From positions 2,790,001-2,854,000 of the forward strand of contig NZ_AP012541.1 in the NCBI RefSeq assembly GCF_000829035.1: DNA of 64,000 nt, written 5' to 3'. Position numbers and translations under genes: made by a program. Numbering within the stretch: the first letter of the stretch is position 1; each line of letters opens with the position of its first letter. Below are positions 1 through 8,767 of this stretch, piece after piece. The notes beneath the pieces are model-generated. The model made no database searches. It saw only the letters and a list, made by a program, of their open reading frames with translations, and was not told the origin of the DNA. Source of the stretch: Lacticaseibacillus paracasei subsp. paracasei. GTDB taxonomy: Bacteria > Bacillota > Bacilli > Lactobacillales > Lactobacillaceae.

Positions 1-525
1 ATAGTTCTTGGAATCTGTCAACGCCTTGCTCCCATCTTCATTTAAGCGGTATGCCGGTTTAAGTCCTTCGTCGGCCAACCGTTGCAACAGCTTGCCGCTG
101 CCAAAAGGGATCACTTCAAGCGGCAGTGGAAATTTGCCAAGGGTATCGACCAACTTGGTTTCATCCACGATCCAGATGTTGCGGGCCGTGTTGATAGCAA
201 CGATCTTTTCGATTAAGTGCGACCGGCCGCCACCCTTGATACCCTGAAAGTGCTTGTCGACTTCATCGGCGCCATCAATCGTCAAATCAATCTGGCCAAC
301 CTCGTCCAGTGCTTTCATTGGGATGCCCAGCGATTCTGCTTGTTTACGCGTACGAACACTGGTGGCGACACCGGTGAGATTGAGATGCTCGTCTTTGATT
401 CGTTGCGCAATCGCTTCGACCAAATAAACCACTGTCGAACCTGTCCCCAAACCAATTGTCATACCGTCTTCAACAAACTCAGCTGCTCTTTGCGCGGCTT
501 CCTGCTTCAACTTATTCTGGTCCAT
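1..525 (-). CDS. rpiA: Ribose-5-phosphate isomerase A, first copy (3' end outside window)
   Basis: Interconverts ribose-5-phosphate and ribulose-5-phosphate in the cytosolic pentose phosphate pathway. The first 175 residues are visible and run off the left edge. The family signatures GLGTGST near residue 25, DGADEVD near 90 and KGGG near 102 are present. A second, complete copy lies at 42598-43287 and aligns with this one without gaps. Here the usual KGGGAA loop reads KGGGRS, which is unusual for the family and could affect the active-site loop. The ATG at 525 has AAAGGATGG about 10 bases upstream. A promoter-like sequence with TATAAT precedes it. Family assignment is firm; activity of this copy is less certain because of the loop change. 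Confidence 0.93.
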   Translation of the reverse strand, partial: MDQNKLKQEAAQRAAEFVEDGMTIGLGTGSTVVYLVEAIAQRIKDEHLNLTGVATSVRTRKQAESLGIPMKALDEVGQIDLTIDGADEVDKHFQGIKGGGRSHLIEKIVAINTARNIWIVDETKLVDTLGKFPLPLEVIPFGSGKLLQRLADEGLKPAYRLNEDGSKALTDSKNY

Positions 526-560
526 GGCCAACCATCCTTTTCGCTTAGTTGCCTTCATTA

Positions 561-601
561 TAATATGAATCGGTCGACAGATGGCGAGTTGTGTAGAAAA
601 A
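561..601 (-). promoter_or_regulatory. Promoter/operator-like sequence before rpiA copy 1
   Basis: On the minus strand this holds a CATATTATAAT -10-like box followed by the rpiA leader. The 41-bp block matches 35 of 41 positions with 7608-7648, upstream of the two-component operon. A shared promoter, operator or old duplication are all possible. Confidence 0.4.
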
Positions 602-682
602 GCCAAATTAATAGATCCGCAAGTTTGACCACGCGGCATCCTGCTTGTTGGCCGCACGCCTTTACCCAAAAGGTACAAAAGA

Positions 683-2647
683 TCACGTTGGTTGATACAA
701 ACTCGTATAAACAAACGATGCCGTCGCGTTCTTGACGCCATTGACGACCAATGGATACTCGGCCAACTGATATCTCTGGGTGTTCACAACATCGACTTGC
801 TGGCCAATGCCGGAAGTGTTTTTAGCCGTAATTCGATAATGGCCAGCAGCAATATTGGTTTCGAGTTTATAAACAGCAGCGGCTGGTTTCAGCTTGTACA
901 CTTTGCCAGTGCTTAGACTTGTCAGCGTTACCTTCATGCCAGCGGCTTGGTGAACTTGAACTGATAGGTAATTTGATGCACCGTTCAAACTGATTTCTTC
1001 GGACATCACTGTATTTGGTGCAACTAGTTGCGGCTTTGCATGATATTGCGTGGAAAGTTGAGAACGTTGCGCTGCCACAACGATCGTATTCGGATAGTCC
1101 TTCGCTAACAACCCCGAAAACGTGCTCAGCCCAAGAATAGCGGCCAAGGCAAATCCAACTGCCAACCGATTGCGCGTCCGTTTAGGAATGACAACACGTT
1201 TGCGCGCCGTATTAGGCAAAGCTCCTAGGGCAAAAAGAACAAGCGGCACGATCGCCTGGCCGTATCTTTCTTCAGTTTCCCATAACAAGGTATGGAAGGC
1301 GAGATATCCAAGTGCGGTGACAATCGCCAACAGTCCTATCAAGGCAGTTTCATCACGTAAATCTGGCCGCCATGCCAGCAACCGAATGATTAATGTCAAC
1401 CAAAGCACAATCGTGACAACTTGATAACTCACAGCCGTAACTGCTCTCAGAAATTGTAAATGCTGATCGTACCAAGTCGGCGCCGATTGGAATCCGCCAT
1501 TGTACCAATCTTGGATGGATCTGACATTAAGGAGAATCCCTATTTTGACAAGCCAAAGCTTCATTAATCCAAAGACGCCGAGCTTCTTAACTCGAGTTTG
1601 AATCGTTTGAATGTCGTATTGCTCAACTGCCTGTTTATCTTTTAAGGTAATCGCTTTTTCAATATCCTTGGTGCTATACATCCCGTCAGAGTTTGTATTC
1701 ACGCCCATTAGCATCCAAGACGTAACCGGCAGTTCATACGCAGCATTTGGATGGAAATTAGCCGCAGTATGAATCACCTGTGTCGTTGGCACGCTCAGGC
1801 CGAAACCAGCAACAATCAAAAGAAAAGGCACAGTCAACTTAGTAGTTCTTAGAAGTTTTCGATGCCACAGGATCACAACGATGATGAAAAGTGCTGGCAA
1901 GAGAACAATCAAATTTGGTTTTAGCAATTGACCGACTAAGACAAGCATCGTCAAGCCGATGCCGGCACAAATTCGTTGCAGGTTACTCTTGATTCGCCAT
2001 CGCCATAAGATCCGAAAAATCATGAGTAAAATGAGCATAGAAGGCAGATCGGAATAAAAGACCTGTAAATAGTAAGTGTACGCGAAGGGACTTAAGACTA
2101 GGAATGTAAAGCCGCCTAACACGATGCTATTGCGCTCGCTCAATTGTTTCAAAGTTACTAAGGTCATGATGATAAATGTATCTAACAAAGTGATGGTCAG
2201 TATATGACTCGCAACGTTCGTTGACATCCCCACCAAGCTCGTCAGCCTGAACCAAAGCGAGAGCAAGTAGGTCAGCGAAACATTGTTGGGATAACGCCAG
2301 AAGTAAGTCGTGTTCCAAATGTTGTGCCCTGCCGCCATTTGATCAGCCTGTGACAAAATTCGGTACGGATCATGGTAAATCGTGTCTGGCAGAAAGATCA
2401 GAATCAAAACTTGCCCCACGAGCATCAGGGTTAAACCAATTCCGATCATTATCCGCATTTGCCTAGCAGTCAATCGATTAACCAACGGACCTAAGTTGTG
2501 TGCAGCTGCGAAAGTAACGACACTGATGAGCAGGACAACGGCACCCCACAAAACAGCACCAGATTTCATTAAATTGCCGCAAATGCCGATAATCAGACAA
2601 ATTGCTAGGAAAACTGCCATCCATGAATGTTTAGCCATTTTTGTCAT
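683..2647 (-). CDS. Multi-spanning membrane protein, GT-C-type glycosyltransferase-like
   Basis: About 654 residues with roughly a dozen hydrophobic segments and a soluble C-terminal tail of about 120 residues. The first long extracellular loop contains an acidic HDPYR motif and a WRYPNN segment, as in GT-C lipid-linked sugar transferases (GT39/ArnT-like). These use polyprenyl-phosphate sugars on the outer face of the membrane. A GTG at 2656 is also in frame, but AGAAGTGAT is correctly spaced for the ATG at 2647, so that start is preferred. The gene follows the GT2 gene directly; a bactoprenol-phosphate sugar synthase next to a GT-C enzyme is the usual pairing for decorating wall polymers. 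The acceptor is unknown. The exact GT family is inferred from topology and context only. Confidence 0.7.
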   Translation of the reverse strand: MTKMAKHSWMAVFLAICLIIGICGNLMKSGAVLWGAVVLLISVVTFAAAHNLGPLVNRLTARQMRIMIGIGLTLMLVGQVLILIFLPDTIYHDPYRILSQADQMAAGHNIWNTTYFWRYPNNVSLTYLLSLWFRLTSLVGMSTNVASHILTITLLDTFIIMTLVTLKQLSERNSIVLGGFTFLVLSPFAYTYYLQVFYSDLPSMLILLMIFRILWRWRIKSNLQRICAGIGLTMLVLVGQLLKPNLIVLLPALFIIVVILWHRKLLRTTKLTVPFLLIVAGFGLSVPTTQVIHTAANFHPNAAYELPVTSWMLMGVNTNSDGMYSTKDIEKAITLKDKQAVEQYDIQTIQTRVKKLGVFGLMKLWLVKIGILLNVRSIQDWYNGGFQSAPTWYDQHLQFLRAVTAVSYQVVTIVLWLTLIIRLLAWRPDLRDETALIGLLAIVTALGYLAFHTLLWETEERYGQAIVPLVLFALGALPNTARKRVVIPKRTRNRLAVGFALAAILGLSTFSGLLAKDYPNTIVVAAQRSQLSTQYHAKPQLVAPNTVMSEEISLNGASNYLSVQVHQAAGMKVTLTSLSTGKVYKLKPAAAVYKLETNIAAGHYRITAKNTSGIGQQVDVVNTQRYQLAEYPLVVNGVKNATASFVYTSLYQPT

Positions 2648-2658
2648 TTTTATCACTT

Positions 2659-3600
2659 CTAATCTAAGCGGGTTTGAATCGTATACCGCGGTCGTCCTTT
2701 GACTTCAGTCATCATTTTACCAATATACTCGCCGATGACGCCCAGACTCATCATCTGCAAACCGCCTAGAAACCATAAGGAAACCATCAATGATGACCAC
2801 CCATGAACGGTCAATCCAAGGACTTTCACGATAATTGAGTAAACTGACATGCCAAAAGCCAGCATCACAGCAAGTGTCCCAAGCAGAAGAATTAACCGCA
2901 CTGGCGCAATGGTGAGTGAGGTAATGCCGTCCCAAGCGAAAGCAAGCATTTTTTTAAGCGGATACTTCGACTCCCCGGCGAGCCGCGGGGTGCGTTTATA
3001 ATAGACTTTTACTGTTTGAAAGCCAAGCTTCGGGATCAATCCGCGAATGAACATGTTTCGCTCAGGATAAGTGAGTAACGTCTGCGCCGCTCGTTTGGAC
3101 ATTAGACGAAAGTCAGCATGATTGGGTACCATCTGAACACCTAGTAGTCTGAGCAGTTTGTAATAGCCTTGTGCTGTCGTACGTTTAAACCAGCTATCAG
3201 TTTCACGATGGGTGCGCACACCATAGACAATATCTGCACCGGCACTGTATGCCTGAACCATCTCCATGATCTTTTCAGGATCATCTTGCAAGTCAGCATC
3301 AATGGTAATGGTCATGTTTGTGGTCCTAATCGCTTTCGTCAACCCAGCGATGAGTGCAGCTTGATGCCCAAAATTGCGTGAAAAACGTAATCCGCGGATT
3401 TTTGAGTGCTGCTTATGGAAACTTTCAATGATTGACCAAGTGTTGTCCGATGATCCGTCATCCACAATCAGTATATCTGAATCTTCGGAAAGGAAATTTT
3501 GGGTAACCACCTCTCGTTCAATTGACCATAATCTCGGCACAGTGTCTTTTAGCACTTCTTGTTCATTATAGGCTGGTATCACAATTGTTAACTTTTGCAT
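2659..3600 (-). CDS. GT2 bactoprenol-phosphate glycosyltransferase (GtrB/CsbB-like)
   Basis: 313 residues. An N-terminal GT-A domain (VIPAYNEQ at the start, DADLQDDP near residue 100, RTHRETDSWFKR near 135) is followed by two C-terminal membrane helices. This is the architecture of DPM1/GtrB/CsbB enzymes, which move glucose or a related sugar from a nucleotide sugar to undecaprenyl phosphate on the inner leaflet. The ATG at 3600 starts one base after the PAP2 stop, and the GT-C gene begins about 12 bases downstream, so these are co-transcribed. No GtcA-type small flippase gene is adjacent. The sugar donor cannot be read from sequence. Confidence 0.88.
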   Translation of the reverse strand: MQKLTIVIPAYNEQEVLKDTVPRLWSIEREVVTQNFLSEDSDILIVDDGSSDNTWSIIESFHKQHSKIRGLRFSRNFGHQAALIAGLTKAIRTTNMTITIDADLQDDPEKIMEMVQAYSAGADIVYGVRTHRETDSWFKRTTAQGYYKLLRLLGVQMVPNHADFRLMSKRAAQTLLTYPERNMFIRGLIPKLGFQTVKVYYKRTPRLAGESKYPLKKMLAFAWDGITSLTIAPVRLILLLGTLAVMLAFGMSVYSIIVKVLGLTVHGWSSLMVSLWFLGGLQMMSLGVIGEYIGKMMTEVKGRPRYTIQTRLD

Positions 3601-3601
3601 G

Positions 3602-4273
3602 CTACTTATCCTCCCTTAGCGGACGAAATGCTGAACGTTGTGCTGCCTGTTTGACAATCAAAGCATCAATGCATCTTGCTTGCGGCAACATAACGAACCA
3701 AAGACCATTTGCGAGTAACAAGCTACCAAGAATATCAGAAGCAAAATGATCGCGCAGATAAATCCGACTGGTAGCGACCATGCCAATCCAGATCATACTG
3801 AGTAAGATTGCCACAAATTGATTTTCTTGTTCTTTAATTTTTGGCAGCATCAGCATTAACAGACTCAGCATCAGTACCATTGAGCACATGACGTGACCGC
3901 TTGGGAAACTAAAACCTGTGTCGGCAACAAGTTGATGTATCGGTCGCGGACGTTGAACCAGCAACTTAATTAGTAAGAGAAGGCCTGATCCAAGTAATTG
4001 ACACGCACCAATCCAGATGCTGTCGGATCGTCTTCCCTTGACCCATAGATAGCCGCAGATCGCGGCGGTCAAACTGATCACAACAGGCGGGCTGCCCAAC
4101 AGCGCTACTACTTCAAAGATCCGGGTATCCATTTGAGTATCATATTTGATGATGCCCTGAACACTGCGATCCAGCTCACCGACCCACGCTACCTGCATCA
4201 CAACAGACCAAGTTAGCAAGGCAAACAGCAGTAATAATCCACCGCCCAAGAAATAGTCTTTTTTAATGTTCAT
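3602..4273 (-). CDS. PAP2-family membrane phosphatase (undecaprenyl-pyrophosphate phosphatase-like)
   Basis: 223 residues with about six membrane helices. All three phosphatidic acid phosphatase type 2 motifs are intact: K-x6-RP (KLLVQRPRP), PSGH, and SR-x5-H-x3-D (SRIYLRDHFASD). Members dephosphorylate undecaprenyl pyrophosphate or lipid phosphates on the outer face of the membrane. The ATG at 4273 lies inside the 3' end of the DedA gene (11-base overlap), so translation is probably coupled. Its place between a DedA protein and a bactoprenol glycosyltransferase favours a role in C55 carrier recycling over general lipid turnover. Confidence 0.88.
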   Translation of the reverse strand: MNIKKDYFLGGGLLLLFALLTWSVVMQVAWVGELDRSVQGIIKYDTQMDTRIFEVVALLGSPPVVISLTAAICGYLWVKGRRSDSIWIGACQLLGSGLLLLIKLLVQRPRPIHQLVADTGFSFPSGHVMCSMVLMLSLLMLMLPKIKEQENQFVAILLSMIWIGMVATSRIYLRDHFASDILGSLLLANGLWFVMLPQARCIDALIVKQAAQRSAFRPLREDK

Positions 4274-4916
4274 CTGCAGTCATCCCCCGTTTTCGTACCA
4301 TCACGATCATCGGGAACAAGGAAATGCCGATAATTGCAAGCATGATGAGTTCAAAATGTGCTTTAATGAATGGCACATTTCCAAACAGGTACCCCGCGCC
4401 AGTGGCCAGTGTCACCCAGCTAAAGCCGCCAAGAATGTTGTAAATGGCAAAATCTCGATAATGCATTTTTCCGATCCCAGCTGTAAAAGGGACAAAGGTT
4501 CGCACGATCGGTATCAATCGGCCTAAGAAAATCGCAATATGACCGTACTTTTTGAAGAATGTTTGACTGCGTTGAAGATACGCTGGTTTCATAACTCGTT
4601 TAAACTTTTGGCTGGTGGTCAAGTAAGCGCCAAAATGTCCGCCAATTTCAAAATTCAAGGCATCGCCGAGGACTGCAGCGCCAGTCAAAAGTCCGACTAA
4701 CAACCCGTAGTTAATGGCACCATCACCTAACGCCGCTAGCGAGCCACAAAGGAAAAGTAGCGAGTCGCCGGGTAAGAATGGGAATATGACAACGCCAGTC
4801 TCGATAAAGATAACGCCAAACAAAATGACGTCAATCCAATTACCGGTGTGGGCTATTAATGACGGTATCAGCTGATTAAGATTGGGGATAAAGCTTGTGA
4901 GTAAAAGCAATGCCAT
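4263..4916 (-). CDS. DedA-family membrane protein
   Basis: 217 residues. It has the two DedA signatures, FPFLPGDSLLF near residue 45 and GRLIPIVRTFVPFTAG near 130, with re-entrant and transmembrane helices. DedA proteins (UptA, YngC, YghB and others) are now linked to flipping undecaprenyl phosphate or other lipids back across the membrane. It is the first gene of a four-gene run (DedA, PAP2, GT2, GT-C). The upstream AAGGGGGC matches a ribosome binding site. A terminator at 5096-5124 separates it from the histidine kinase gene, so it needs its own promoter in the AT-rich stretch 4920-5090. Confidence 0.9.
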   Translation of the reverse strand: MALLLLTSFIPNLNQLIPSLIAHTGNWIDVILFGVIFIETGVVIFPFLPGDSLLFLCGSLAALGDGAINYGLLVGLLTGAAVLGDALNFEIGGHFGAYLTTSQKFKRVMKPAYLQRSQTFFKKYGHIAIFLGRLIPIVRTFVPFTAGIGKMHYRDFAIYNILGGFSWVTLATGAGYLFGNVPFIKAHFELIMLAIIGISLFPMIVMVRKRGMTADEH

Positions 4917-5095
4917 TTGAAATGCCCCCTTTGGTTGGTGTTTGCTAACAGCATCTAGCTTAATCGTCTAATCGGTTCATCACTACCTAGACAAAATAAA
5001 TCATTTCTAAATTTTTTTTAGTTTTCTCCATGCTATTGCCGAGAATAGCGACATCTTTCCTTAATTTTTTGACGCAAATCGTTTTGCCAATCACG

Positions 5096-5124
5096 CAAAA
5101 ACGCCATCTTTTTGCAGATGGCGT
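5096..5124 (-). terminator. Intrinsic terminator of the two-component operon
   Basis: Nine-bp perfect stem ACGCCATCT/AGATGGCGT with a T-run on the minus strand, ending two bases from the histidine kinase stop codon. Confidence 0.85.
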
Positions 5125-5125
5125 T

Positions 5126-6517
5126 TCAGCTTTCATTCAATTGATGCCGCTCCTTCGTTGTTGCCAGCGGCAGGATAAGTTCGGCAATCGTTCCATGAGG
5201 TTGGTTGTCTCGCAACTTGATTCTGCCATTGTTGATCGTGGCGAGCTGGTTAGCAATAGCGAGCCCAAGGCCAGTTCCGGGAACCGTGCCCCGGACGTTA
5301 GCACTACGATAAAAGCGTTCAAAGACATGGCTTTTGTCTTCTGCACTAATCCCCGCGCCTTGATCAAGTACTGCCAATACAGCATTGCCATCATCATCGC
5401 GCGTCAAATTCACCGCAATGATTGTATCAGCCGGTGAATATTTAGCAGCATTCGTGACAAAGTTATCCAAAATCTGCTCAATAGCCGACTCATTACTTTC
5501 TACAGACATATTAGGCGTCACATGTACCTCAATGGTTTGAGAAAAAGCACTGGCCAATTTTTCAGCTAAGTGTTGAACCGTTTCACTCAGGTTTAACAAA
5601 TGCGTATCAAGCGTTAACCTGTCAGCGCGTGATAGCTGCAGCAATTCTTCAATCAGCTGTTGCATCTGTCTGGATTCTTCAGTGATATAGTTGACCGATT
5701 TGAGCACAATTTCAGGATGCGCCCGTCCATGCCGCTCAATCAGTTGCGCGTGACTGCGAATCGTCGCAATCGGTGTCCGCAGTTCGTGGGCCGCGTTCAT
5801 GATAAACAACTTTTGCTGTTCTTGCCGATCATGCAGTTGTTTCAAAAGGTCATTGAAGTCCTTTGCCAGATCAGTAACCTCCATCGGTTTATCTGGCACA
5901 GGCAACATCACCACACCAGTCTTTGCGTGCTCCGCTGCATGCTTGGTGCTTTGCGACAGGTCACTCAATGGACCGGTCAGGCGATGTGCCAGTCGTCGAA
6001 TAAAGATCGGACTGACAACTAAGGCAAGTACCAAAACGATCATCGTGACAACCAAAACTCTGATCAGGACCGCCAGATAACTGTTCATGCTCTGCCAAAT
6101 CTCATAACGGATACCTTTAGCATGAACCTCTTGGTAGTAGAACAATCCTTGATTCGCTTGATAGCGCAACTGCGTCAAAAACGGAAATGATTTCGCCAAT
6201 TGAACTTTTTTAGTCGCAGGCGAGTAATAATTTTTCACCTTCGCATCTTGGCGCATATTATGAACATGAACATAAGTTGAGCTCGTATCTAACGTGCTGT
6301 TTTTGCGCCAATTTTCCCAGTCATCATCACCGTCAATCACAGTCTGCTTGAGGCTTGCAGCAATATGATCTGTTGATAATACCACTTGCTCATAAAGCTG
6401 ATGGCCAACTGCCGCCACGATAAGCAGACCTAGCGCAAGGGTCAGCGTGGCCACCATACTGACTAACGACCGCTGCATGATCGCAGCACTTGATTGATTC
6501 TGCTTTCTCTTTTTCAA
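5126..6517 (-). CDS. Sensor histidine kinase (HAMP, HisKA, HATPase_c)
   Basis: 463 residues. A first membrane helix at about 17-40, an extracytoplasmic sensor region of about 95 residues, a second helix at about 135-158, HAMP, then HisKA with the phospho-acceptor HELRTP near residue 245. The ATP-binding domain has the N box (NAAKYSP), G1 (DQGAGI) and G2 (GTGLGL). It pairs with the response regulator 15 bases upstream. The start is a TTG at 6517 with GAGG about 10 bases ahead; the next ATG would cut into the N-terminal tail. The signal is unknown; the neighbouring envelope genes suggest an envelope cue, which is inference. Confidence 0.93.
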   Translation of the reverse strand: MKKRKQNQSSAAIMQRSLVSMVATLTLALGLLIVAAVGHQLYEQVVLSTDHIAASLKQTVIDGDDDWENWRKNSTLDTSSTYVHVHNMRQDAKVKNYYSPATKKVQLAKSFPFLTQLRYQANQGLFYYQEVHAKGIRYEIWQSMNSYLAVLIRVLVVTMIVLVLALVVSPIFIRRLAHRLTGPLSDLSQSTKHAAEHAKTGVVMLPVPDKPMEVTDLAKDFNDLLKQLHDRQEQQKLFIMNAAHELRTPIATIRSHAQLIERHGRAHPEIVLKSVNYITEESRQMQQLIEELLQLSRADRLTLDTHLLNLSETVQHLAEKLASAFSQTIEVHVTPNMSVESNESAIEQILDNFVTNAAKYSPADTIIAVNLTRDDDGNAVLAVLDQGAGISAEDKSHVFERFYRSANVRGTVPGTGLGLAIANQLATINNGRIKLRDNQPHGTIAELILPLATTKERHQLNES

Positions 6518-6532
6518 TCAATCATCGCCTCA

Positions 6533-7234
6533 CTAAATGGATGCAACATTAGCCGAGAGCATATAGCCGACGCCGCGAACAGTATGAATGAGTTTCTTGC
6601 TACCTGAATGATCATCAATTTTATGACGTAAGTTTCTGATATAGACATCCAATATATTAGGTTGACCGTCAAAATCGGTTTCCCAGACGGCATCAAGCAA
6701 GTCATCCCTCGAACAAGCTTCGTCCTGATGGGCAACAAGTTCGACAAGCAACTCATATTCCCGCTGTGTCAATGGCATAATCACCTCACCGCGCTGAACG
6801 CGTTTGTTATCCGTATCCACCAGCAGATCATCGACTTGAAAAATAGTCGCTGGTGAGACAGCCTGCCGATTGTGTCGCAAGGCGACTTCGACACGAGCAA
6901 CCAGTTCCTCCATTTCAAAAGGCTTGGTGATGTAATCATCGGCCCCGCCAGTCAGTCCAGCCACCTTGTCGCCGATGTAGTCACGAGCCGTCAACATAAT
7001 AATAGGCACCTGGCTTGATTGTCTGATTTTCCGCAAAACACTAAACCCGTCTAGTTTAGGCAGCATCCAATCCAAAATAATGACATTGATTTTACCTTCA
7101 TTGTTCTTAAACAGCGTCAATGCCTCCGCGCCGTCTTTTGCCCAAATAACTGACATATTCTCTAACTCGAACTCTGTTGTTAATGAATCTGCCAATGCAG
7201 CTTCGTCTTCCACTAGAAGCAATGTTGATTTCAA
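6533..7234 (-). CDS. OmpR/PhoB-family response regulator
   Basis: 233 residues from the preferred TTG start at 7234, which has a perfect AGGAGG seven bases upstream; the in-frame ATGs further upstream have none. The receiver domain shows the acidic pair (VEDE), the phospho-acceptor aspartate in ILDWMLP, the switch threonine in MLTAR and the lysine in KPF. The C-terminal winged helix has the OmpR signature VYIRNLRHKID. It is the first gene of the RR-HK operon. Targets are not known; the adjacent DedA-PAP2-GT2-GT-C genes are candidates only by proximity. Confidence 0.94.
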   Translation of the reverse strand: MKSTLLLVEDEAALADSLTTEFELENMSVIWAKDGAEALTLFKNNEGKINVIILDWMLPKLDGFSVLRKIRQSSQVPIIMLTARDYIGDKVAGLTGGADDYITKPFEMEELVARVEVALRHNRQAVSPATIFQVDDLLVDTDNKRVQRGEVIMPLTQREYELLVELVAHQDEACSRDDLLDAVWETDFDGQPNILDVYIRNLRHKIDDHSGSKKLIHTVRGVGYMLSANVASI

Positions 7235-7493
7235 CTGATTTCCTCCTAACGTGTTCATGTGAATTATAAGCGCAAGCACATAAAAATTGACACTGCTTTA
7301 AAAAATAAGAAAAAAATGAGTTCTCGTCATAATTTTCTTCCCTGACTCGTGACTCATTTTAATTGTTTGCTGATACCATAGTCACCAATCCAAACTTTCT
7401 GTACACTGAACGAACAGTGAAGTTCTTGATAAATCAGCCGATTGTCATTCCTTTGCTGATTCCTATAAACGTTATGAGTGTGCTGGAATCTAA

Positions 7494-7543
7494 GACAAAA
7501 GGCGCTAAAGTTCCGAACATACAAACTTTCAGCGCCTTTTGTC
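7494..7543. terminator. Strong inverted repeat, terminator-like
   Basis: A 13-bp perfect stem (GACAAAAGGCGCT and complement) extends by five more pairs past a single bulge. No long T-run follows on either strand, so it may be a leader structure or attenuator instead of a simple terminator. Confidence 0.5.
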
Positions 7544-7607
7544 CATGGAGCTTTCCGTGACCTAAGCCGGCTAATCGCTTATCAAATTCGTATAATTACC
7601 TTTACTT

Positions 7608-7648
7608 TAATATGAATCGACCAACTGATGGCAAGTTGTGGAGAAAAA
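7608..7648 (-). repeat. Second copy of the rpiA promoter-like block
   Basis: 41 bp matching 561-601 at 35 positions in the same orientation. It lies about 370 bases upstream of the response regulator start. Confidence 0.5.
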
Positions 7649-7740
7649 AGTAAATAAATATACGCCCACACCAGCCACACCATAACTGGATTGTTAGCTT
7701 GCCAAGATGACTAATTCTTAATAAATAAAGCTCAAAACCA

Positions 7741-7769
7741 TTGAAAGCGTTTTCACCGCTTGATACAAT
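7741..7769 (+). promoter_or_regulatory. Promoter of the type I toxin with overlapping cre-like site
   Basis: TTGAAA, 17 bases, TACAAT. The -35 box is part of TTGAAAGCGTTTTCAC, which matches the CcpA cre consensus at every position except the last. CcpA bound here would block the promoter, so toxin RNA may be carbon-regulated. Confidence 0.7.
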
Positions 7770-7804
7770 CACTTCTGGCAACTGCCTCGTTTGGAGGTGA
7801 TCCT

Positions 7805-7897
7805 ATGCTGCGTGATTTCTTCTTCCAGATTATCGCCCCGCTTCTTGTGGGTGTGATGGTCACACTGGTCGATCATTGGTTAGATGGTGGCCAGTAA
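7805..7897 (+). CDS. Type I toxin peptide, Fst/Lpt family (30 aa)
   Basis: A 30-residue peptide with an AP-x2-VG hydrophobic core (IIAPLLVGVMVTLVDHWL) and a short polar tail. This is the layout of Fst/Lpt toxins, which insert in the membrane and damage it or disturb division. GGAGGTGATCC precedes the ATG. Beyond the stop the transcript runs into a bidirectional terminator shared with a convergent antisense RNA. The two blocks GTGATCCTAT (7797) and TGATTTCTT (7813), around the ribosome binding site and early codons, are repeated at 7999 and 8014 inside the antitoxin RNA, exactly as in the par locus of pAD1. Confidence 0.85.
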   Translation: MLRDFFFQIIAPLLVGVMVTLVDHWLDGGQ

Positions 7898-7957
7898 GCC
7901 AACTGCAGTTGCTTACTAACCCACACGCCTGATTAGACCCGCTGCTAAACAGGTGAA

Positions 7958-8026
7958 AAAAATAGCCGCTTCCCTGGCAGGGGAAGCGGCTATTGTGCGT
8001 GATCCTATATTGCTGATTTCTTTTCC
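7958..8026 (-). ncRNA. RNAII-type antitoxin of the Fst-like locus
   Basis: A minus-strand promoter TGGACA (8061-8056), 17 bases, TACATT (8038-8033) predicts a transcript of about 70 nt. It starts near 8026 and ends in the T-run after the shared hairpin. Its 5' part is antisense to both direct-repeat blocks that cover the toxin ribosome binding site, so it should block toxin translation by pairing. Confidence 0.78.
7961..7994. terminator. Bidirectional terminator shared by toxin mRNA and antitoxin RNA
   Basis: Near-perfect hairpin with 15-bp arms (AATAGCCGCTTCCC and complement). A seven-A run on the left gives a T-run for the antisense RNA. The same hairpin occurs at 8884-8917. Confidence 0.85.
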
Positions 8027-8124
8027 AACACGAATGTATCATTATTTTTTCTTTTTGTCCATAGGGTCTTTCGTGATGTATCAACACCTACCTACAAAGC
8101 TCGCGATCACCGTAAAACACCCAA

Positions 8125-8436
8125 CTATTCAAACACCATCTCACCAACACTATCCTCAAGGCTGTCAAATATCTCGTTTTCTTCAATAAAGCTGATCCAG
8201 TTCTCGCGCGAGCTCGACTGGTCTTCTTTAATATTGAGGCCAATTTTCTCGTAAACACTTTCGATGAACTGGTCAACCATTTTTTCCGCTGCATTCGCGA
8301 CCATCGTCTTGTTTAGTCGCTTAGCTGGTGCCCGTTGCTTGTTCTTATCTTCCTGAAAGTCCACGGCTTTCTCGCGGAACATATCCACGGCATTGCTGTT
8401 CTCACTAAAATACGTGCTGAATTCTTCGTTATCCAT
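8125..8436 (-). CDS. Hypothetical acidic protein (103 aa)
   Basis: 103 residues, strongly charged, with no signal peptide or membrane helix. The C-terminal third is rich in Glu, Asp and Ser; a basic patch (KNKQRAPAKRLNK) lies in the middle. The ATG at 8436 has AAGGTGA six bases upstream. It sits alone between the type I toxin locus and the antitoxin-only copy and is transcribed towards the antitoxin promoter. I do not recognise the family. Coding is supported by the ribosome binding site and length, not by homology. Confidence 0.6.
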   Translation of the reverse strand: MDNEEFSTYFSENSNAVDMFREKAVDFQEDKNKQRAPAKRLNKTMVANAAEKMVDQFIESVYEKIGLNIKEDQSSSRENWISFIEENEIFDSLEDSVGEMVFE

Positions 8437-8671
8437 CCTGACTCACCTTCTATTGTTAGTTAATTGACTCGGCTTTCAAATACGCCCTGAAGCAGCTTTA
8501 ACCAAGATGAATGCAAAGAGTGTTGCGCTATCACTGTCTTAGTCAAAATAACTTCTTTGTCATCTATTATACGAACATTCGTTTGTAAAAGCTAGGCTTG
8601 TTTGTCCAGTGAACTAGGCTTTTCTGTTGAAACCGCTTTCGCCATTTTCGAGAATGGATTATACTGATTTT

Positions 8672-8767
8672 AGGAGCTTAGACTCCTCAAAAATATTGGA
8701 CTTCGAGTCCGTGTATCGGTAACGATACTTGGTGTCTGTCATGTTGATGGCAGGCACTTTTTTAGTT
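8672..8767 (+). ncRNA. Candidate structured small RNA with four consecutive hairpins
   Basis: Downstream of a -10 box TATACT (8660-8665) lie four short stem-loops in a row: AGGAG/CTCCT, GGACT/AGTCC, GTATCG/CGATAC, and a terminator-like 10-bp stem (8732-8757, with G-U pairs) followed by six Ts. There is no convincing reading frame. No match to a known RNA family is claimed. The -35 box is weak (TTTCGC at 17 bases, or TTGAAA at 27 bases). Confidence 0.5.

Larger units (their letters stand above)
7235..7740. other. Gene-free stretch between response regulator and toxin locus
   Basis: About 500 bases with no convincing gene. It holds the RR leader, a strong hairpin at 7494-7543 and a 41-bp copy of the rpiA promoter-like block at 7608-7648. 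Confidence 0.6.

Noticed and set aside
217..735. Plus-strand ORF of 172 codons over rpiA
   Set aside because: It is antisense to rpiA and has no recognisable protein sequence or ribosome binding site.
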